From a virus: a stretch of DNA of 26,019 nucleotides. The DNA is taken from positions 1 to 26,019 of the IMG/VR virus record IMGVR_UViG_3300032462_000072; one strand, given 5' to 3'. The translations under genes were made by a program, and so were the position numbers. A model generated the notes under the pieces. The model was not told the origin of the DNA and made no database searches. It saw nothing but the letters and a program-made list of their open reading frames with translations. Of this stretch, positions 11,104-19,627 are shown piece after piece (position 1 is the first letter of the stretch; every line of letters begins with the position of its first letter).

Positions 11104-11397
11104 ATGCCTCTATATTCTTTTACATGTAATGATTGTTTTTTTGGTTTTGATGAATTATTAAGTATAGATAATAGAAAAAATCCGATTAATTGTGGTTGTC
11201 CTAGTTGCGGAAATAAATCTATAGTATCTAAAATAAATACTATTGCGATTTTTAGTGATACTACTTTAACTGCAAACTCAAAAACAAAAGGTGATTGGAA
11301 TAAATTGATGTCAAAAATGAAAAAAGGAACACCAAAACATTTACACGAAAATTTAGATCAAGCATCTTCTAGAACTGGTAGAAGGACTTTGGGATAA
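11104..11397 (+). CDS. FmdB-like zinc-ribbon protein
   Basis: 97 residues. M-P-L-Y-S-F-T-C-N-D-C-F-F-G-F-D-E-L-L-S-I and later C-P-S-C-G give the C-x2-C / C-x2-C zinc ribbon at the N-terminus typical of FmdB-type small proteins; the C-terminal half is basic and helical (W-N-K-L-M-S-K-M-K-K-G) and ends S-R-T-G-R-R. The family is found in bacteria as putative regulators and in many phages with unknown role. The start is one base after the stop of the preceding gene. Confidence 0.7.
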   Translation: MPLYSFTCNDCFFGFDELLSIDNRKNPINCGCPSCGNKSIVSKINTIAIFSDTTLTANSKTKGDWNKLMSKMKKGTPKHLHENLDQASSRTGRRTLG

Positions 11398-11401
11398 TAT
11401 T

Positions 11402-12316
11402 ATGTATGACAAAAGAACAGAAATACTACAATATTTAAAAGAGTCAGCATTCGCTGATATCTATAATCAAGAATATAATTCTTCAGAATATAATAATAAA
11501 GAACGGCTGTTTGGTGATGTAGGTCTGGGTAGAATTAATGATTTTCTTGCTACAGGTACTATGGTGGCGGGCGCTCTTGGGGCCCATGTTTACTCTAGAA
11601 AATTAAACAAGTTACGTAGTCAACTTAGTATAGATAAAACTAATCTTGGTCCCAAACCTACATTTAAAGTCGAAAAAGCCCCGACCGATTTAGAAAAGAG
11701 CAACTTGGATGCATATCAAAATAAATATAATTTAATAGACGCGAACTATAATACAGCTTCTCTAAAAGCTAAGAAATATCTTAAGTGGGCTAGTAACGTG
11801 GAAACCGGCGGGCTAATCGCAAATGCTGCTATGTTAGCTTATAGGGATCATATGGACAAAAAAGGAATTATTCCATCTAAATCATCAAATTTAGGAGATA
11901 GATCACAATCGGCAATGCAACTTGCTATAGGGAACTTTGTTTCCGGAAAAAGAACAGGGGAAAGATCAGGCTTAATGGGGACAGGGAAAGGGATTGGTGG
12001 GCACTCGATTAGTAGTGTTGAACGTGCATTTTTGCCAGGCGGAAATACTCCTCTGGGTTATCTTACTTTAATGGGTGGTTCACGTCCTTGGATCAAACAA
12101 CTAGGCTCACTAGCTACTACTCAATGGGCAGGCAATGCCGCAGATGCTGCAGCATGGGGAATTGGTATGCCCGGAATTCCTTTCATATCACAACACATGA
12201 ATACAAAAGATCCATATGGCACATATTCTAGATTTGATATAGAACGAGGAGTTGGCGGAGAAGGATATCCATCAGCTCTAGAATTAATGGCAGCTTCTCA
12301 TGCTCGTAGAAATTGA
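11402..12316 (+). CDS. Putative virion protein, glycine-rich
   Basis: 304 residues, unrecognised. The N-terminus M-Y-D-K-R-T-E-I-L-Q-Y-L-K-E-S ends in L-K-E, which fits the prohead protease signature, so it may be a variant targeting peptide. Two moderately hydrophobic segments (residues about 49-64, G-T-M-V-A-G-A-L-G-A, and 138-152, G-G-L-I-A-N-A-A-M-L-A) and a Gly-rich C-terminal part (P-G-G-N-T-P-L-G-Y-L-T-L-M-G-G) suggest membrane contact, as expected of an ejected protein. It lies between small late genes in tight spacing. Confidence 0.7.
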   Translation: MYDKRTEILQYLKESAFADIYNQEYNSSEYNNKERLFGDVGLGRINDFLATGTMVAGALGAHVYSRKLNKLRSQLSIDKTNLGPKPTFKVEKAPTDLEKSNLDAYQNKYNLIDANYNTASLKAKKYLKWASNVETGGLIANAAMLAYRDHMDKKGIIPSKSSNLGDRSQSAMQLAIGNFVSGKRTGERSGLMGTGKGIGGHSISSVERAFLPGGNTPLGYLTLMGGSRPWIKQLGSLATTQWAGNAADAAAWGIGMPGIPFISQHMNTKDPYGTYSRFDIERGVGGEGYPSALELMAASHARRN

Positions 12317-12319
12317 TAT

Positions 12320-12505
12320 ATGAAAACCTTTAAAACATTATTAAAAGAAACTCTAAGTAATGTCGAGGGTAACGATAATAAAACAGAGGACCATATATTT
12401 AAAGTGGCAAAAATTGCCAACGAAACAGTAAACGAATTCATGTCCTCTTCTCATGGTGAAGAATTACACAAAAGTGTTAAATCAATCTTATCAGAAAAAG
12501 CTTGA
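12320..12505 (+). CDS. Short protein with capsid-targeting peptide
   Basis: 61 residues: M-K-T-F-K-T-L-L-K-E-T plus a helical acidic body (D-H-I-F-K-V-A-K-I-A-N-E-T-V). L-K-E is the expected cleavage site, leaving a ~51-residue mature peptide. It starts 3 bases after the previous stop and lacks a clear ribosome binding site, so it is probably translated by coupling. Comparable in size to T4 internal head peptides. Confidence 0.7.
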   Translation: MKTFKTLLKETLSNVEGNDNKTEDHIFKVAKIANETVNEFMSSSHGEELHKSVKSILSEKA

Positions 12506-12530
12506 TTTCTCCTTAGAAATGGTATATAAT
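12502..12530 (+). promoter_or_regulatory. Sigma70-type promoter for the nuclease at 12529
   Basis: TTGATT (12502-12507), 17 bases, TATAAT (12525-12530). Seven bases later is an in-frame GTG (12538), the same spacing as in the leaderless early genes. The -35 overlaps the stop of 12320-12505. Confidence 0.6.
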
Positions 12531-13197
12531 GATTTGCGTGGGAAACTTCAGACACATACCGAATTCCTTAAATATTACACTAGACCGTGTAGAAACAAAA
12601 GGTAATCGTTTCTACACAACCCCAGATGGTTCATTTCCATCTGTTACCACAGTGACGGGGTGGGAAAATCAGAAGTTCTTTACTAAATGGAGAAAAGAGA
12701 ATCCAGAAGAAGCTTCTCGTGTGTGTGTAAGAGGAAATAAATTACACTCACTTATTGAGAGTTATTTAAATAACGAACAAGTATCAAATAAAAACGAAAG
12801 TCCAGAAGAAGAATTATTCACCTTAATGAAGGGGAATATAGATAAAATAAACAACATCCGGGCATTAGAATGCCCCCTTTATAGTAAAATTTTAGGACTA
12901 GCCGGAAGAGTAGATTGTATTGCAGAGTACAATAAAGAATTGTGCGTAATTGACTTCAAGGGATCTACTAAAAATAAGACAAAAGAGAATATAGAAAATT
13001 ACTTTCTACAAGCTACAGCGTATGCCTTAATGTGGCAAGAACGAACAGGCGAAGCATGTAAAAAAATATGTGTGATTATAGGGACGGAAGCCGGTATGTC
13101 GCAAGTTTTTCTAGAAAATACCATAGATTATGTTAAACGATTAAAAGAGACCATAACCCTTTATAGGAAATATCATGAAAATACTAAGAAAATCTGA
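12529..13197 (+). CDS. PD-(D/E)XK exonuclease-like protein
   Basis: 222 residues from ATG 12529, or 219 from GTG 12538. Motifs: G-R-V-D-C-I (D129), V-I-D-F-K (D142, K144), then Q-A-T-A-Y (Q161) form the PD-(D/E)XK nuclease core in the order seen in RecB-like and MGME1-like exonucleases; R-G-N-K-L-H-S near residue 68 fits the upstream helix of that group. It probably degrades or processes DNA ends in the cytoplasm. ATG 12529 lies within the TATAAT of the promoter at 12502-12530, so transcripts from there should start translation at GTG 12538; late read-through RNA could use ATG. The 3' end overlaps the next gene by 23 bases. Confidence 0.75.
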   Translation: MICVGNFRHIPNSLNITLDRVETKGNRFYTTPDGSFPSVTTVTGWENQKFFTKWRKENPEEASRVCVRGNKLHSLIESYLNNEQVSNKNESPEEELFTLMKGNIDKINNIRALECPLYSKILGLAGRVDCIAEYNKELCVIDFKGSTKNKTKENIENYFLQATAYALMWQERTGEACKKICVIIGTEAGMSQVFLENTIDYVKRLKETITLYRKYHENTKKI

Positions 13198-13633
13198 AGT
13201 AAATATACCCAATAGTAGAACTTGGGTTGCTTGTAATGATGACTCCAAATCAAAATATTATAAAGGTGCATTTTTAGAAAAATATGGGGGAGAATTCATT
13301 AAAAGTGGAAGATATGTCAAATGGCAAAAAATACAACCACCAGCCGAGATATATGTTCCTAGAAGATTGCTTGCAATCGTGGATCCCACAGGAAAGGTGA
13401 TAGGAATTGATCATATGACTAATTATTGTATAGAACACAAATTATCAAAATCTGCTTTATATGAGGTATTAAGAGGAACTCGTAAACAATATAAAGGGTA
13501 TACCGCTATTCCTGATCCAAATGCTATTATACCAGAGCCACTACCACCAATATTTCGATCAAATAGCCCTCGCCCTGACACCGTGATGATATCTCCGGCC
13601 TCTATAAATGTCGATCCAGATATAGTGACTTGA
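13175..13633 (+). CDS. Orphan NUMOD-like DNA-binding protein
   Basis: 152 residues. Residues about 70-115 (D-P-T-G-K-V-I-G-I-D-H-M, C-I-E-H-K-L-S-K-S-A-L-Y-E-V-L-R-G, Y-K-G-Y-T-A) match the nuclease-associated modular DNA-binding helix-turn-helix that usually sits at the C-terminus of phage homing endonucleases. No GIY-YIG or HNH catalytic motif is present in the rest, and the tail is Pro/Ser-rich. It could be a remnant of a homing endonuclease or a DNA-binding regulator. ATG 13175 lies inside the preceding gene and is preceded by AGGAAA. Confidence 0.6.
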   Translation: MKILRKSEVNIPNSRTWVACNDDSKSKYYKGAFLEKYGGEFIKSGRYVKWQKIQPPAEIYVPRRLLAIVDPTGKVIGIDHMTNYCIEHKLSKSALYEVLRGTRKQYKGYTAIPDPNAIIPEPLPPIFRSNSPRPDTVMISPASINVDPDIVT

Positions 13634-13656
13634 CACACTGGTAGACTATTTATTAT

Positions 13657-13664
13657 TATAAATA
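13657..13664 (+). promoter_or_regulatory. T4-type late promoter, leaderless start for 13672
   Basis: TATAAATA, 7 bases (TTCCTGA), ATG 13672. No ribosome binding site in front of the ATG. Confidence 0.8.
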
Positions 13665-13671
13665 TTCCTGA

Positions 13672-16600
13672 ATGAATGAAGGACTATCCAATAGAGCTTT
13701 ATATCACGCAAAATCTGGAAGTTTTGCTGGTTTTTACGTGTCAGTTCCTGTATCATTACTAGACGAAAATCTTCGAAAACTGTTCGATAATGTTCGTTCG
13801 ACCATGAAAACGGTCGAGGAAGAGTCCGAAGGTTGGTTTAGTTTAGAAGAATATGTTAATTATGTTGAAAATATAGAAAATATACCACAATATATCAGTG
13901 AAGATATTTCGATTGCGACACGGATGAAATTAAGAAGAGCTGCTAAGCGAACTTCTATTAGAAGAGCACGAAAAAGATATATCAAACGAGGAATTAGAAA
14001 AAATACAAAAGCACTCGCAAAAAGAGCTTATACACAAATCAAAACACTATTAAGAAAAAGACTTACGGGAGGTAGGTCTTGGTCTTCTTTGCCCTTGGCT
14101 TCTAGAGTTAGAATAGATAATGCCATTAACAAAAGAAGACCAATTTTAAAAAGACTGGTCAAAAATAGAATTACTAAAATGCCTAGTCAAGAAACTAAAA
14201 GATTACAAAGAGTTCGATTGAATAATTCGTTTGAACCAACTAATTTGAATTTGTTTTTAGAAGCAAGAAGTGCAAAACTAGAAAAAGAAGCCAACAAAGA
14301 CTCTCATGCAAGAGGCAGAGAATCTGTTAAAAATGATCCGTCTAAATTTTTAAGTAAAGTTATGGTAGTAAAAAAGCAGGTTAACAATAAACCTGTAGAA
14401 ATGTTGATTGATAAGGCATCATTTAAATCCCATATTCATAGTCGAGTAGCAGGAGACGGTAAGGTTACTATGAAAACAGCTAAGGATATCACTTCGAAGG
14501 ATTTTTTCAGACAAACAAAAACATCTATGCATCTTTTTGGAGAATTAGATAACACTAAAAAAGAGAGAAAAACAAATATGAGTACCCCAATTAAAACATC
14601 AAACGAAACACCAGAAGAATTATTAAAGAAACAACAAGAGCAAGAAAATAAGAACAAACAAGCACAGTTGTCTGGTAGTTCCACAGATTATGATGCTACT
14701 GATATAGAAAAATCTATTACTACAATATTCCAATTGAAAGCTAGTGATCCTGCTGGATATCAAGGATTTTTGAGTCAATTATCTAGTGCTCAACAAGACT
14801 ATAAGTCCCAAAAATTTGAGGCGGAAAGATTTGATGATCAAAAAGACGCTAGAACAAATGTGGTAAAATATCTAAAACAAAATGGAATATCTCCAGAATT
14901 CATTGAAAAAATATTATCACAAGAAGCTTTAATAACTACAGCAGATAGAGTTATTAATGGAGTTCAAGTCGATTCAGAAGGAAACGAGACTGATTACCCA
15001 TTTGGTAAATTAAGTGAACATGTATTTTTGAATATTGGTAGATCATCTTATAGCACTTCTCCTGATTACTTAGGAACCAATACATCCCCAAGATCTGATA
15101 TATTGGCGATTAGCCGAGAAACACTAATAAAGGTATATGGGGACCAAATCAAAACAGAGAAAGACTTTATAACATATGCTCAGGAATATGTTACAAATCA
15201 ATCTATTGTTGATGGAAGCACAACATACTTAAATTCAACAGGAAAATCAATAAAGGTATCGAAGAAGGATGTAACAGATGCAATAGAATATATGAAAAAG
15301 GGGAATGTGTCTGCTTCAGAAGGAATAATTCCCATTTCCATGAAAATGGGAGCAGCTAGATATCTTTCTGGTACAATCGATGCTGATGCTCAGAGTTTGT
15401 TGCTCTATTGTGCGGATGCTATGGAAGATTCTTCTGTCACAGAAACGATCAGTGGAATTATGAAAGAAATTACATCAGATCTTTCTTTGAAGAAAATAAA
15501 AATCAGAGGAAAATTTGAAGATAATCTTAAGTATGATAATGCCTTGGCAAAATCAGTTAAAAAGGCACAAGATACCATAAACAATATTATGTTGCCTAAG
15601 ATACTAAAAATAACAGGAATGAAAGAACGCCTAATAGAATCAGCATTGTCTGGGTCTTATAAATTTTCTCATGATTCTTTAGCTAGAGCAAGTTATGTAT
15701 TAACTGCAAAGGAAGATGGTTCGTCTCCTACATTATCTGAAATAAATTTGGAGTATGTCAAAAACATAGCAAATGATGTTGAGTTTTATTTTGGAAGCAA
15801 ATCGTCTTCTCTTCGTACTGCTCAAGAGAACATTTTTCGAGAAAATTATAACAAAGAACTAAATCGGTTGTATGTAGAAAAAATTCTAGATCCAGAAACT
15901 CTAAGTAAAGATGATTTAGATAAGGCGAAGGTCAAAATCGAAAATGAGTTTCTAAAAGAAACAATAGAATTAGAAAAGAAAATAGACGACGAAAAAGAGC
16001 GTACTACATTAACTCCAGAGGAAGAACAATCAGCATCAAAAAGTGTTAAACCAAAAACTAGTAAGGGGTTTTCCTTCTCTGGACTTAGTAAATACCAAGA
16101 GAAAAAACTAGAGAGTATACGTCAGGATCTAATAGATCAAAAAGCAAGACAACAAGTATTTTCTAGCAATATAACCGAAAGACAGAAAGCTTTACTAAAG
16201 GGTAACATACGACCAGTACTCCGAAGTGTTTGGCAAATTCTAAATATCGAATCCAAATCGGTTTCTCTTGGGGAAAATACAAATAAATTTACTCATAATT
16301 TGTTGTTAAAATCTCTTTTAGAGAACAATTACATAGAAAACGACAAAATATCACTTAAAGATAATTTATCAGATATAGCTAAAAAAGAAATAGACCAAAT
16401 CAGGTGTGATACTTACAATCTGTCGTTGGAATATGCTGGTGCTGATCTAGAAAAATTAATGACCCTATATGACACCTCTATTAATCGATTATCGCCAAGT
16501 AAGATAGATTTAACAGAATATGCGACTGTTCCTTTTACTGGAAAATACAATGCTATCACGATTAATAGTAAAGTTCATAATGTCCCAATTTCTATGAGTG

Positions 16601-16863
16601 AATACTATATAAATATCGGACAAACATTCCTCGCAGAAGCTAAGAAAAGAAACTATAGAAAAGAATATGATAATTATCAGGGAACAAAAGAACAAATAGC
16701 AAATAGGACAAAGAGAGTACTTGCCAGAAGAATATTAGCAAAGATGGGCAGAGTACGCAAAGGAGACAAAAAAGATGTCGATCACAAAGACGGAAATCCA
16801 CAAAATAATTCACAAGCAAATCTAAAAGTAATGGATAGAAGTGCTAATCGAGCTAAGCATTAA
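13672..16863 (+). CDS. Large late protein: basic N-terminal region, HNH-like C-terminus
   Basis: 1063 residues, the longest gene here. Residues ~83-180 are extremely basic (R-R-A-A-K-R-T-S-I-R-R-A-R-K-R and later K-R-R-P-I-L-K-R), suggesting DNA contact inside the head. The middle is charged, with E/K/Q-rich linkers near 315-330 and 770-800, and a segment S-G-S-Y-K-F-S-H-D-S-L-A-R-A-S-Y near 660. The last ~30 residues, D-V-D-H-K-D-G-N-P-Q-N-N, L-K-V and R-S-A-N-R-A-K-H, match an HNH-type zinc-free nuclease motif with conserved D-H, N and H. I take it as a virion protein carrying a nuclease-like tail; whether it cuts is unknown. Leaderless late start. Confidence 0.75.
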   Translation: MNEGLSNRALYHAKSGSFAGFYVSVPVSLLDENLRKLFDNVRSTMKTVEEESEGWFSLEEYVNYVENIENIPQYISEDISIATRMKLRRAAKRTSIRRARKRYIKRGIRKNTKALAKRAYTQIKTLLRKRLTGGRSWSSLPLASRVRIDNAINKRRPILKRLVKNRITKMPSQETKRLQRVRLNNSFEPTNLNLFLEARSAKLEKEANKDSHARGRESVKNDPSKFLSKVMVVKKQVNNKPVEMLIDKASFKSHIHSRVAGDGKVTMKTAKDITSKDFFRQTKTSMHLFGELDNTKKERKTNMSTPIKTSNETPEELLKKQQEQENKNKQAQLSGSSTDYDATDIEKSITTIFQLKASDPAGYQGFLSQLSSAQQDYKSQKFEAERFDDQKDARTNVVKYLKQNGISPEFIEKILSQEALITTADRVINGVQVDSEGNETDYPFGKLSEHVFLNIGRSSYSTSPDYLGTNTSPRSDILAISRETLIKVYGDQIKTEKDFITYAQEYVTNQSIVDGSTTYLNSTGKSIKVSKKDVTDAIEYMKKGNVSASEGIIPISMKMGAARYLSGTIDADAQSLLLYCADAMEDSSVTETISGIMKEITSDLSLKKIKIRGKFEDNLKYDNALAKSVKKAQDTINNIMLPKILKITGMKERLIESALSGSYKFSHDSLARASYVLTAKEDGSSPTLSEINLEYVKNIANDVEFYFGSKSSSLRTAQENIFRENYNKELNRLYVEKILDPETLSKDDLDKAKVKIENEFLKETIELEKKIDDEKERTTLTPEEEQSASKSVKPKTSKGFSFSGLSKYQEKKLESIRQDLIDQKARQQVFSSNITERQKALLKGNIRPVLRSVWQILNIESKSVSLGENTNKFTHNLLLKSLLENNYIENDKISLKDNLSDIAKKEIDQIRCDTYNLSLEYAGADLEKLMTLYDTSINRLSPSKIDLTEYATVPFTGKYNAITINSKVHNVPISMSEYYINIGQTFLAEAKKRNYRKEYDNYQGTKEQIANRTKRVLARRILAKMGRVRKGDKKDVDHKDGNPQNNSQANLKVMDRSANRAKH

Positions 16864-16872
16864 GGAGTTTAA

Positions 16873-17511
16873 ATGCAATCTGAAGTTGATTTAATAAACG
16901 GCATACAATGGAACCAGTGGTTAGAGTTTGGTATGGCTTTGTCGTTGATTGGTATTGGTTATTTTGTAGGATTAGTAAAAAAGCAATTTGTCAACAAAAA
17001 GAAGGCACTAACTGTTTCTTGGTCTTGTCATAGTCAAATACACGAACTGTTGACAGAATTGAGAGTAAATACCGATGCGTCTAGAGCGCAAATAATCCAG
17101 TTCCATAATGGGGAATATTTCATGGATGGTATATCCATGAAGAAGATGTCTCTTACCCACGAATCTTTAGCAAAAGGCATATCCCAAGAAGCGGACAAAA
17201 TGACCAATATACTTATATCCTTGTTTACTCCTTTGATGGTAAAGGTATTAGAAGATAAACCTGTTATTTACAGAACAGTAGACGATGAACATGGAATATG
17301 CAGAAATATCATGCAAACCAACAATACTGTTGCATATGCAGTTTTACCACTAAAACACAGAAATTCAGTAAGTGGTTATGTTATTCTCAACTGGTGCAAC
17401 GATTATAAGTCAAAACGACTAAATGCAGAGGAAATTGGAAAATTTTTAGAGGATTCTAGAGATTACACAGAAGTATATTTAAAGGATATTCTACATAAAG
17501 AGAACTCCTAG
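16873..17511 (+). CDS. Membrane-anchored protein with GAF-like domain
   Basis: 212 residues. One membrane span at ~17-35 (L-E-F-G-M-A-L-S-L-I-G-I-G-Y-F-V-G-L-V), followed by basic K-K-Q-F-V-N-K-K-K, so the bulk is cytoplasmic. Residues ~70-190 (I-I-Q-F-H-N-G-E-Y-F-M-D-G, M-S-L-T-H-E-S, Y-A-V-L-P-L, G-Y-V-I-L-N-W) have the strand pattern of GAF-like sensory domains found in several phage proteins. No output domain follows. It has a good ribosome binding site (AAGGAG) and follows the large protein by 9 bases. A role at the host membrane is likely; ligand unknown. Confidence 0.6.
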   Translation: MQSEVDLINGIQWNQWLEFGMALSLIGIGYFVGLVKKQFVNKKKALTVSWSCHSQIHELLTELRVNTDASRAQIIQFHNGEYFMDGISMKKMSLTHESLAKGISQEADKMTNILISLFTPLMVKVLEDKPVIYRTVDDEHGICRNIMQTNNTVAYAVLPLKHRNSVSGYVILNWCNDYKSKRLNAEEIGKFLEDSRDYTEVYLKDILHKENS

Positions 17512-17515
17512 ATAT

Positions 17516-17523
17516 TATAAATA
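17516..17523 (+). promoter_or_regulatory. T4-type late promoter for 17539
   Basis: TATAAATA 15 bases before ATG 17539; the short leader contains AAAGGGA as ribosome binding site. Confidence 0.75.
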
Positions 17524-17538
17524 GATAAAGGGACTACT

Positions 17539-17841
17539 ATGAACGACAATCAACTTAACTTTTTTAAAGAAAATATCATAAGAAAATACTGCACTCGACT
17601 AGACGAAGAGATTGTGAATCCCGAAAATAAGGGTACTATGAAGAGGAAGGACGAATTAAAAAGAGATAAAATAGCTGCTAAAACCAAACCTAAACCCATA
17701 AAAGGGGATACGGACGATGAATCAAGACATAGAATAGCGACATTTATTTATATTCGTAATAGGAAGGCAGGAAGGGACAGAAAAAACACACAGGCTCGAG
17801 CTAAACGTAAGATAAACAAGGAAAACAAAAAGAAGGACTAA
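17539..17841 (+). CDS. Small highly charged protein
   Basis: 100 residues, about one third K or R, with acidic islands (R-L-D-E-E-I-V-N-P-E; D-T-D-D-E-S-R) and a basic C-terminus (R-A-K-R-K-I-N-K-E-N-K-K-K-D). Probably disordered and possibly DNA- or RNA-binding. Not recognised. The stop overlaps the next ATG by one base (TAATG), so the two are translated together. Confidence 0.7.
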   Translation: MNDNQLNFFKENIIRKYCTRLDEEIVNPENKGTMKRKDELKRDKIAAKTKPKPIKGDTDDESRHRIATFIYIRNRKAGRDRKNTQARAKRKINKENKKKD

Positions 17842-18824
17842 TGAAAAAATTCAAAACAATAATATCAAGTTTACAAGAAACTGCACAATCCTTTGGTGGA
17901 TCAGTATTTAACGGTTTCAGTGACCCAGCACCACGTTCAGCATTCAGTGAAAAGGGGATTCATTATGCATATGATAACCCCGAACAATTACACCGATTGA
18001 ACGCTTTTATCTACTCCTTTTTAGGTGGTTCTTATATAGATCCACGAGAACCACTAAAAGAACTAGCTGGGAGAATTGCTCAACTCGGTCTTTCTATGAG
18101 ATTTGACAATAATGTTAGGTTAATACCAGGGCACAACGTTATACCAGTCGGGGTATTTGGAGACAAATTTGGTGTGACTCCTACTACTGATCTGACAAAA
18201 GAACCGTTCGATACTGGTGCTGATTATCCTGATATGTTTCTCCATTTTGAGTTAGCTCAAACTGATAGAGGATATGTTTTTAATCAAGTTCAAATATCAT
18301 CAGAGGGATGCACGGATTGCCCTGGTGAGGTAGGTCAAGAAGAGGACAATACTATATCCTCGGATACTTCTTTGAATGACATAACTAATAAATCACAAGA
18401 CACTGAAGCTTATAATATTCAGAACTCTAGAGTTCCTGATCATTTAGTTGCACGTCAAGCTTTTGGTCAAAATTTACTAGATTCGATGAAAGAAGATTTA
18501 GATTTATTGGACGAAGAGGCCTTTTTAATAGAAAAAAGAGAAATTAAAGATTCAGCTAGAGTAGTAGAATTATTCTTATCTAAAAGTTCTGATGCTTCTA
18601 AAACCATACTTGGACCAATTTATGCATCTTTACAAAGTATGAAAAAACGAAATAAATATACTTCTGAATCAGCTTTAAGTAGATTTTCTTTTGCTGTCAA
18701 TGGTGCTCTAAGAAGTTTAAAAAAGATTGGTAAAAATGTGGTCTTAACAGATTTGGAAAGAACCAGAGTTACTAAACGATTATTACACAATTTCGAAAAA
18801 CACGTTAAGACTATAGAAGATTGA
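17841..18824 (+). CDS. Putative virion protein with variant targeting peptide
   Basis: 327 residues, unrecognised. M-K-K-F-K-T-I-I-S-S-L-Q-E-T resembles the targeting peptides of the other late proteins and ends in L-Q-E. The body has a mixed fold (F-L-G-G-S-Y-I-D-P-R-E-P-L; P-G-H-N-V-I-P-V-G-V-F-G), a C-x2-C pair near residue 158 (C-T-D-C) and a helical C-terminus. GAAGGA precedes the start by 4 bases. Position among late genes supports a structural or packaged role. Confidence 0.65.
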   Translation: MKKFKTIISSLQETAQSFGGSVFNGFSDPAPRSAFSEKGIHYAYDNPEQLHRLNAFIYSFLGGSYIDPREPLKELAGRIAQLGLSMRFDNNVRLIPGHNVIPVGVFGDKFGVTPTTDLTKEPFDTGADYPDMFLHFELAQTDRGYVFNQVQISSEGCTDCPGEVGQEEDNTISSDTSLNDITNKSQDTEAYNIQNSRVPDHLVARQAFGQNLLDSMKEDLDLLDEEAFLIEKREIKDSARVVELFLSKSSDASKTILGPIYASLQSMKKRNKYTSESALSRFSFAVNGALRSLKKIGKNVVLTDLERTRVTKRLLHNFEKHVKTIED

Positions 18825-18831
18825 TATATTC

Positions 18832-19203
18832 ATGTATCCAAAACTGAATGAGAACAATTTTTTAATATATCTAATTAAAAATTCCTCATTCATAGAAATA
18901 CAAGATTTATATGAAGATCTGACCCGAATAAAGTATATAAAACGATTGTTGATACGATATCAGAAGACGGGGGACCTAAAAGAACGATTGTTATTAAATC
19001 ATATTATCATACTACAAAATATATTTGGTGCGGAAGTATGTGTTAGGATTTTGTTTTATAAGATACCAAAAGAATTACATTGTATGTTAAAGTCGTTTTT
19101 GGATTATTTAGAATATATTCCAGAAAGTATTCCAGAAACTAAAATAGATGAAATACCAAAAGATCACAGAATAGACAAAATATTGAATAGCCTCCATGAG
19201 TAA
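18832..19203 (+). CDS. Late protein of unknown function
   Basis: 123 residues, rich in I, L, Y and K, predicted helical (K-R-L-L-I-R-Y-Q-K-T-G-D-L-K-E-R-L-L-L), without signal peptide or known motif. It begins 8 bases after the preceding stop and overlaps the next gene by 8 bases; no clear ribosome binding site, so coupling is likely. Confidence 0.6.
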   Translation: MYPKLNENNFLIYLIKNSSFIEIQDLYEDLTRIKYIKRLLIRYQKTGDLKERLLLNHIIILQNIFGAEVCVRILFYKIPKELHCMLKSFLDYLEYIPESIPETKIDEIPKDHRIDKILNSLHE

Positions 19204-19627
19204 ACCATATCTTAAAACTTCAAATACCAATTCATTACGAAGACTTGTATCTGCTTTTACTATGTGGAGATATGTAAAGGCTATAACCAAAGAATTTATC
19301 GATACTGATGCATTTAAATTAGGAATAATCGACAAAGATGGTAAATATCTAAAAGATCCCAATAACTTATCAAACAAAGAAAACAAGGCACTAACCCCCT
19401 TTGATGTTATGATTTTTGATTTAAAGAAGTTATTTTCAAAAATTCCTAATCCCAGTATTCGGGTCAAATTAAAGTATATTCCAACAGCGATACCATTGCT
19501 CGCAGAAGAAGCGGCAAAATATGGTGCTGATGAAGCAGAAATATGCGAGGGCCTTTTGTTATATCTACACGAAAAAGGTTTTGATATAGATATATTAGAG
19601 GAAGATCCGAATGAAGACATTTTTTAA
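19196..19627 (+). CDS. Conserved-looking phage protein
   Basis: 143 residues. The order R-R-L-V-S-A-F-T-M-W-R-Y-V-K-A, A-F-K-L-G-I-I-D-K-D-G-K-Y-L and L-T-P-F-D-V-M-I-F-D-L-K-K-L-F reminds me of a small protein found in several T4-type marine phages, without known role. It is soluble, helical, with an acidic C-terminus (E-E-D-P-N-E-D-I-F). Both ends overlap the neighbours (8 and 17 bases), indicating a tight operon. Confidence 0.65.
   Translation: MSKPYLKTSNTNSLRRLVSAFTMWRYVKAITKEFIDTDAFKLGIIDKDGKYLKDPNNLSNKENKALTPFDVMIFDLKKLFSKIPNPSIRVKLKYIPTAIPLLAEEAAKYGADEAEICEGLLLYLHEKGFDIDILEEDPNEDIF

Noticed and set aside
16606-16614. TATAAATA inside the large late gene
   Set aside because: It lies within codons for Y-I-N in an open frame and no gene starts after it; chance in AT-rich coding DNA.
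17749-17756. Leftward TATAAATA within 17539-17841
   Set aside because: It is part of Y-I-Y codons and no leftward gene follows.
19108-19620. Leftward frame of 170 codons
   Set aside because: It is the complement of 19196-19627 and its neighbour, which belong to a tightly overlapping rightward operon.
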